In this document: positions 62,260 to 64,000 of the stretch, one piece after another | Position numbering within the stretch: the stretch's first letter is position 1 | Layout: each line of letters opens with the position of its first letter | NCBI RefSeq assembly: GCF_003675875.1 | Contig: NZ_ML014752.1 | Coordinates: 166,113-230,112, forward strand | Direction: 5' to 3' | Source: Halostella limicola | GTDB taxonomy: Archaea > Halobacteriota > Halobacteria > Halobacteriales > Natronoarchaeaceae | DNA: 64,000 bases | The notes under the pieces: model-generated | The model's database searches: none | What the model saw: only the letters and a program-made list of their open reading frames with translations | What the model was told of the DNA's origin: nothing | Position numbers and translations under genes: made by a program

Positions 62260-62273
62260 TTAGGCATACCTAA
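62260..62273. promoter_or_regulatory. DtxR/IdeR-type operator at the GMC dehydrogenase promoter
   Basis: TTAGG-CATA-CCTAA, perfect 5-bp arms and 4-base spacer, 12-25 bases before ATG 62248. It overlaps the TATA-like AGTTTTAG on the minus strand, and an extra half site TTAGG follows at 62277-62281. Its layout is the same as the site at 28169. Confidence 0.6.
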
Positions 62274-62366
62274 AACTTAGGAGTTGTCGTTCGCCCCGGA
62301 GATCGACCGCGCGGCGGCCGCGCCGATCGACCTTCCTCTCTGCGGTCGACCGACGGGCGGACCACC

Positions 62367-63098
62367 TCAGGGCTCACGGACGCCGTGATCCAGCGTGCCG
62401 ACGCCCTCGATCTCCACCTCGACGCGGTCGCCGTCCTCGACGGGGCCGACGCCCTCCGGCGTGCCGGTGGCGATAACGTCGCCCGGCTCCAGCGTCATGT
62501 ACGTCGTGATCTCGGCGATCAGTTCGGGGATCGAGAAGATGAGATGCTCGATCGACGAGTCCTGGCGCGTCTCGCCGTTGACGCGCAGTTCGACGCTGGC
62601 GTCGTCGGGCACCTCGTCCGGCGTCGCGAGCACCGGCCCCATCGGCGCGGCGTTGTCGAACGCCTTCCCGCGGACCCAGTTCTGCTCCCGCCGCTGGTCG
62701 TCGCGGTTCGAGACGTCGTCGAAGCAGGTGTAGCCCGCGATGACGTCCTCCGCTTCCTCCTCGGCGACGTTCCGACACTGCTCGCCGACGACGACCGCTA
62801 GCTCAGCCTCGTGCTCGACGGTCTCTTTCCCCGCCGGCAGCGTGACGGTGTCGCCGTGGCCGGCGAGCGCGTTCGGCGGCTTCAGGAACAGCAGCGGGCG
62901 GTCCGGGACCTCCTCGTCGCGCTCTTCGGCGTGTTTCGCGTAGTTGCGGCCGATACAGACGATCTTCGTCGGCTCGCTCGGCGGCAGGACGTCGACCTCG
63001 TCCCGGTCGTACGTTTGCCCGCCGAAGGCGACGCCGTCGTCGGTCCACTCGCCGGTCCGGACGGACCCGGCCGGGTCGCGGAATCGCACGCGTTTCAC
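62367..63098 (-). CDS. Fumarylacetoacetate-hydrolase-family protein
   Basis: 243 residues. Family motifs: KIVCIGRNYAKHAEE (near residue 46), FLKPPNALAGHGD (near 72), metal-binding EHEAELAVVVG (near 94), GYTCFDDVSNRDDQ (near 121) and GDVIATGTPEGVG (near 205). Members are acylpyruvases, oxaloacetate decarboxylases/tautomerases or 2-hydroxyhepta-2,4-diene-dioate isomerases; the metal-binding E..E..D set is complete. The substrate cannot be told. Starts with GTG 63098. Confidence 0.88.
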   Translation of the reverse strand: MKRVRFRDPAGSVRTGEWTDDGVAFGGQTYDRDEVDVLPPSEPTKIVCIGRNYAKHAEERDEEVPDRPLLFLKPPNALAGHGDTVTLPAGKETVEHEAELAVVVGEQCRNVAEEEAEDVIAGYTCFDDVSNRDDQRREQNWVRGKAFDNAAPMGPVLATPDEVPDDASVELRVNGETRQDSSIEHLIFSIPELIAEITTYMTLEPGDVIATGTPEGVGPVEDGDRVEVEIEGVGTLDHGVREP

Positions 63099-63205
63099 GG
63101 TCCCTCCGTCGAGCGACGGGGGCTAAGAGCTTGCGGTGGCCGCACCGTGTTTTCGCGCCCCCGGTGGAAAAAATATGGTCGGCGGCGGCGAAATCCGCGA
63201 CCGTA

Positions 63206-64000
63206 ATGGACCGAGACAGTCCCCGCTCGCCGGCCGGCGGCGTCGGTCGGCGGCAGTTCCTCCGAGCGACCGCCGGCGTCGGCGCGCTCTCGCTGCTCCC
63301 GGCGACCGGCGCGCGTCGCTCCGATCGGATCGATCCGGCGATGACGCAGGGCGGCCCGACGACGACCCGGGCGTTCGAGTTCGTGTACGAGCGCGCGCGA
63401 CCCGAGACGACGATACCGACGCTAATCGAACTCGACGACGAGGCGGCGCTGGACGCCGTCACCGAAGTCGACGCCGAGTTCAGGACCCTGACCGACGGCG
63501 CGGTCGCCGCGTACGCCGAACTGACCAGACAGCAGGTCGACGAGGTTCGGTCGGTCGACGGCGCCGCGACCCTGCGGTACGCCACGGGGTCGAACCCGTT
63601 CTGGATCCTCGGCGAGTACCCCGACGGCGTCTTCCCGTCGACGGACGACGCCGTCGACTTCATCGGCGTCGAGCAGGCCGCTGACGGCCTCGACCTGCTC
63701 GAACACCGGCACCCGGACCGCCTCCGCGTGCGGGCGCTCGGGCCGTCTCCCGGCGTCGCCGACGCCCTGGACGACGCGGTCCGGTCGCGGTCGGTCACGG
63801 TGGCTGAGCTGACGGCCGGCGTCCGGGACGAGGCCGCGCTCGCCGAGCGCGAGACGATCGCGTTCGTCTGTTCGATCCACGGCGACGAGCGCTCGGGTGC
63901 CGAGGCGGCGCTGCGGCTGATCGAGGACGTCCTCGAAGACGACGATGAGACGGTCGCCCCGCTGCTCGACGACCTCGCGCTCCTGTTTCTCTTCCCCAAC
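63206..64000 (+). CDS. Tat-exported M14 zinc carboxypeptidase (N-terminal part)
   Basis: First 265 codons; the gene runs off the window. Twin-arginine signal GRRQFLRATAGVGALSLLPATG (within residues 15-36). A pro-like alpha/beta region (about 55-200) is followed by the start of the peptidase domain: FVCSIHGDERSGAEAALRLI (near 222), where H-x-x-E binds the catalytic zinc as in carboxypeptidase A-type enzymes. The remaining zinc histidine and catalytic glutamate would lie beyond the edge. TATA-like AAAAAATAT lies 30-37 bases before ATG 63206. Confidence 0.82.
   Translation, partial: MDRDSPRSPAGGVGRRQFLRATAGVGALSLLPATGARRSDRIDPAMTQGGPTTTRAFEFVYERARPETTIPTLIELDDEAALDAVTEVDAEFRTLTDGAVAAYAELTRQQVDEVRSVDGAATLRYATGSNPFWILGEYPDGVFPSTDDAVDFIGVEQAADGLDLLEHRHPDRLRVRALGPSPGVADALDDAVRSRSVTVAELTAGVRDEAALAERETIAFVCSIHGDERSGAEAALRLIEDVLEDDDETVAPLLDDLALLFLFPN

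Overview
The window is a GC-rich (by eye well over 60% G+C), densely coded stretch of archaeal chromosome. Almost every predicted protein is strongly acidic. Start codons follow TATA boxes at leaderless spacing, and the gene set is archaeal: Rpo11/RpoL, SRP19, Gar1, aMBF1, Dph2, archaeal-type TIM, a presenilin-like protease, a Bat-type HTH regulator, a salactin-like filament protein. This points to a halophilic archaeon of class Halobacteria; I cannot name the genus. I saw no rRNA, tRNA, CRISPR array or intact insertion sequence.

Layout. (1) 0.1-5.1 kb: menaquinone genes menB, menD and menF on the minus strand, with a membrane-anchored J-domain gene inserted on the opposite strand. (2) 5-13.5 kb: YlbF-family protein, EamA exporter, Dph2, a DNA-methylase-like gene with a degenerate 16-17 bp tandem repeat upstream, a membrane protein paired with an actin-like (salactin-type) gene, a Bat-type regulator and a hydrolase. 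(3) 13.5-20 kb: METTL5-like methylase pair, rhomboid protease fused to an ectodomain, RNA polymerase subunit L, a zinc-ribbon/CAP protein, hisF and a fluoride-channel (crcB) gene pair. (4) 20-25.4 kb: GH15 glucoamylase, ThuA-like protein, molybdopterin oxidoreductase, MBL hydrolase. (5) 25.4-33 kb: a propeller pseudogene remnant, an 808-residue hyperacidic coiled-coil protein, a gene preceded by a DtxR/IdeR-type operator, a divergent HisG-like protein and a seven-bladed FG-GAP surface protein. (6) 33-36.9 kb: a 2.1-kb gene desert rich in inverted repeats, then a ribbon-helix-helix/tyrosine-integrase pair. (7) 37-43.6 kb: btuCDF corrinoid uptake, srp19-gar1, presenilin-like protease, a 36-residue membrane microprotein and an ornithine-cyclodeaminase-family gene. 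(8) 43.7-53.1 kb: a polypurine tract, transporters (MFS, CorA, Zn/Cd P-type ATPase), a zinc-ribbon/J-domain protein convergent with a TIR/zinc-ribbon protein, and a PadR gene with its own palindromic operator. (9) 53.2-56.7 kb: hisC-adk-CDP-alcohol transferase overlapping operon followed by mbf1 and tpiA. (10) 57-64 kb: tandem Tat-exported paralogues, one with an apparently interrupted Gly/Arg/Asn tail, hflX, an iron-box-controlled GMC dehydrogenase pair, an FAH-family hydrolase and the start of a secreted M14 carboxypeptidase.

How the genes work together. Most clusters are housekeeping and are tied by 1-4 base overlaps (menF-menD, crcB-crcB, btuC-btuD, srp19-gar1, hisC-adk-pgs, GMC-subunit 3, DUF5805-type regulator-integrase), which implies translational coupling. 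The window does not contain a clear new multi-gene defence or metabolic system. The best candidates for undescribed biology are: the 33-37 kb integrase region with its structured non-coding DNA; two near-identical iron-box palindromes in front of genes not obviously linked to iron; the TIR/zinc-ribbon protein; the hyperacidic coiled-coil protein with its neighbours; and the nonsense-interrupted low-complexity tail at 58.5 kb.
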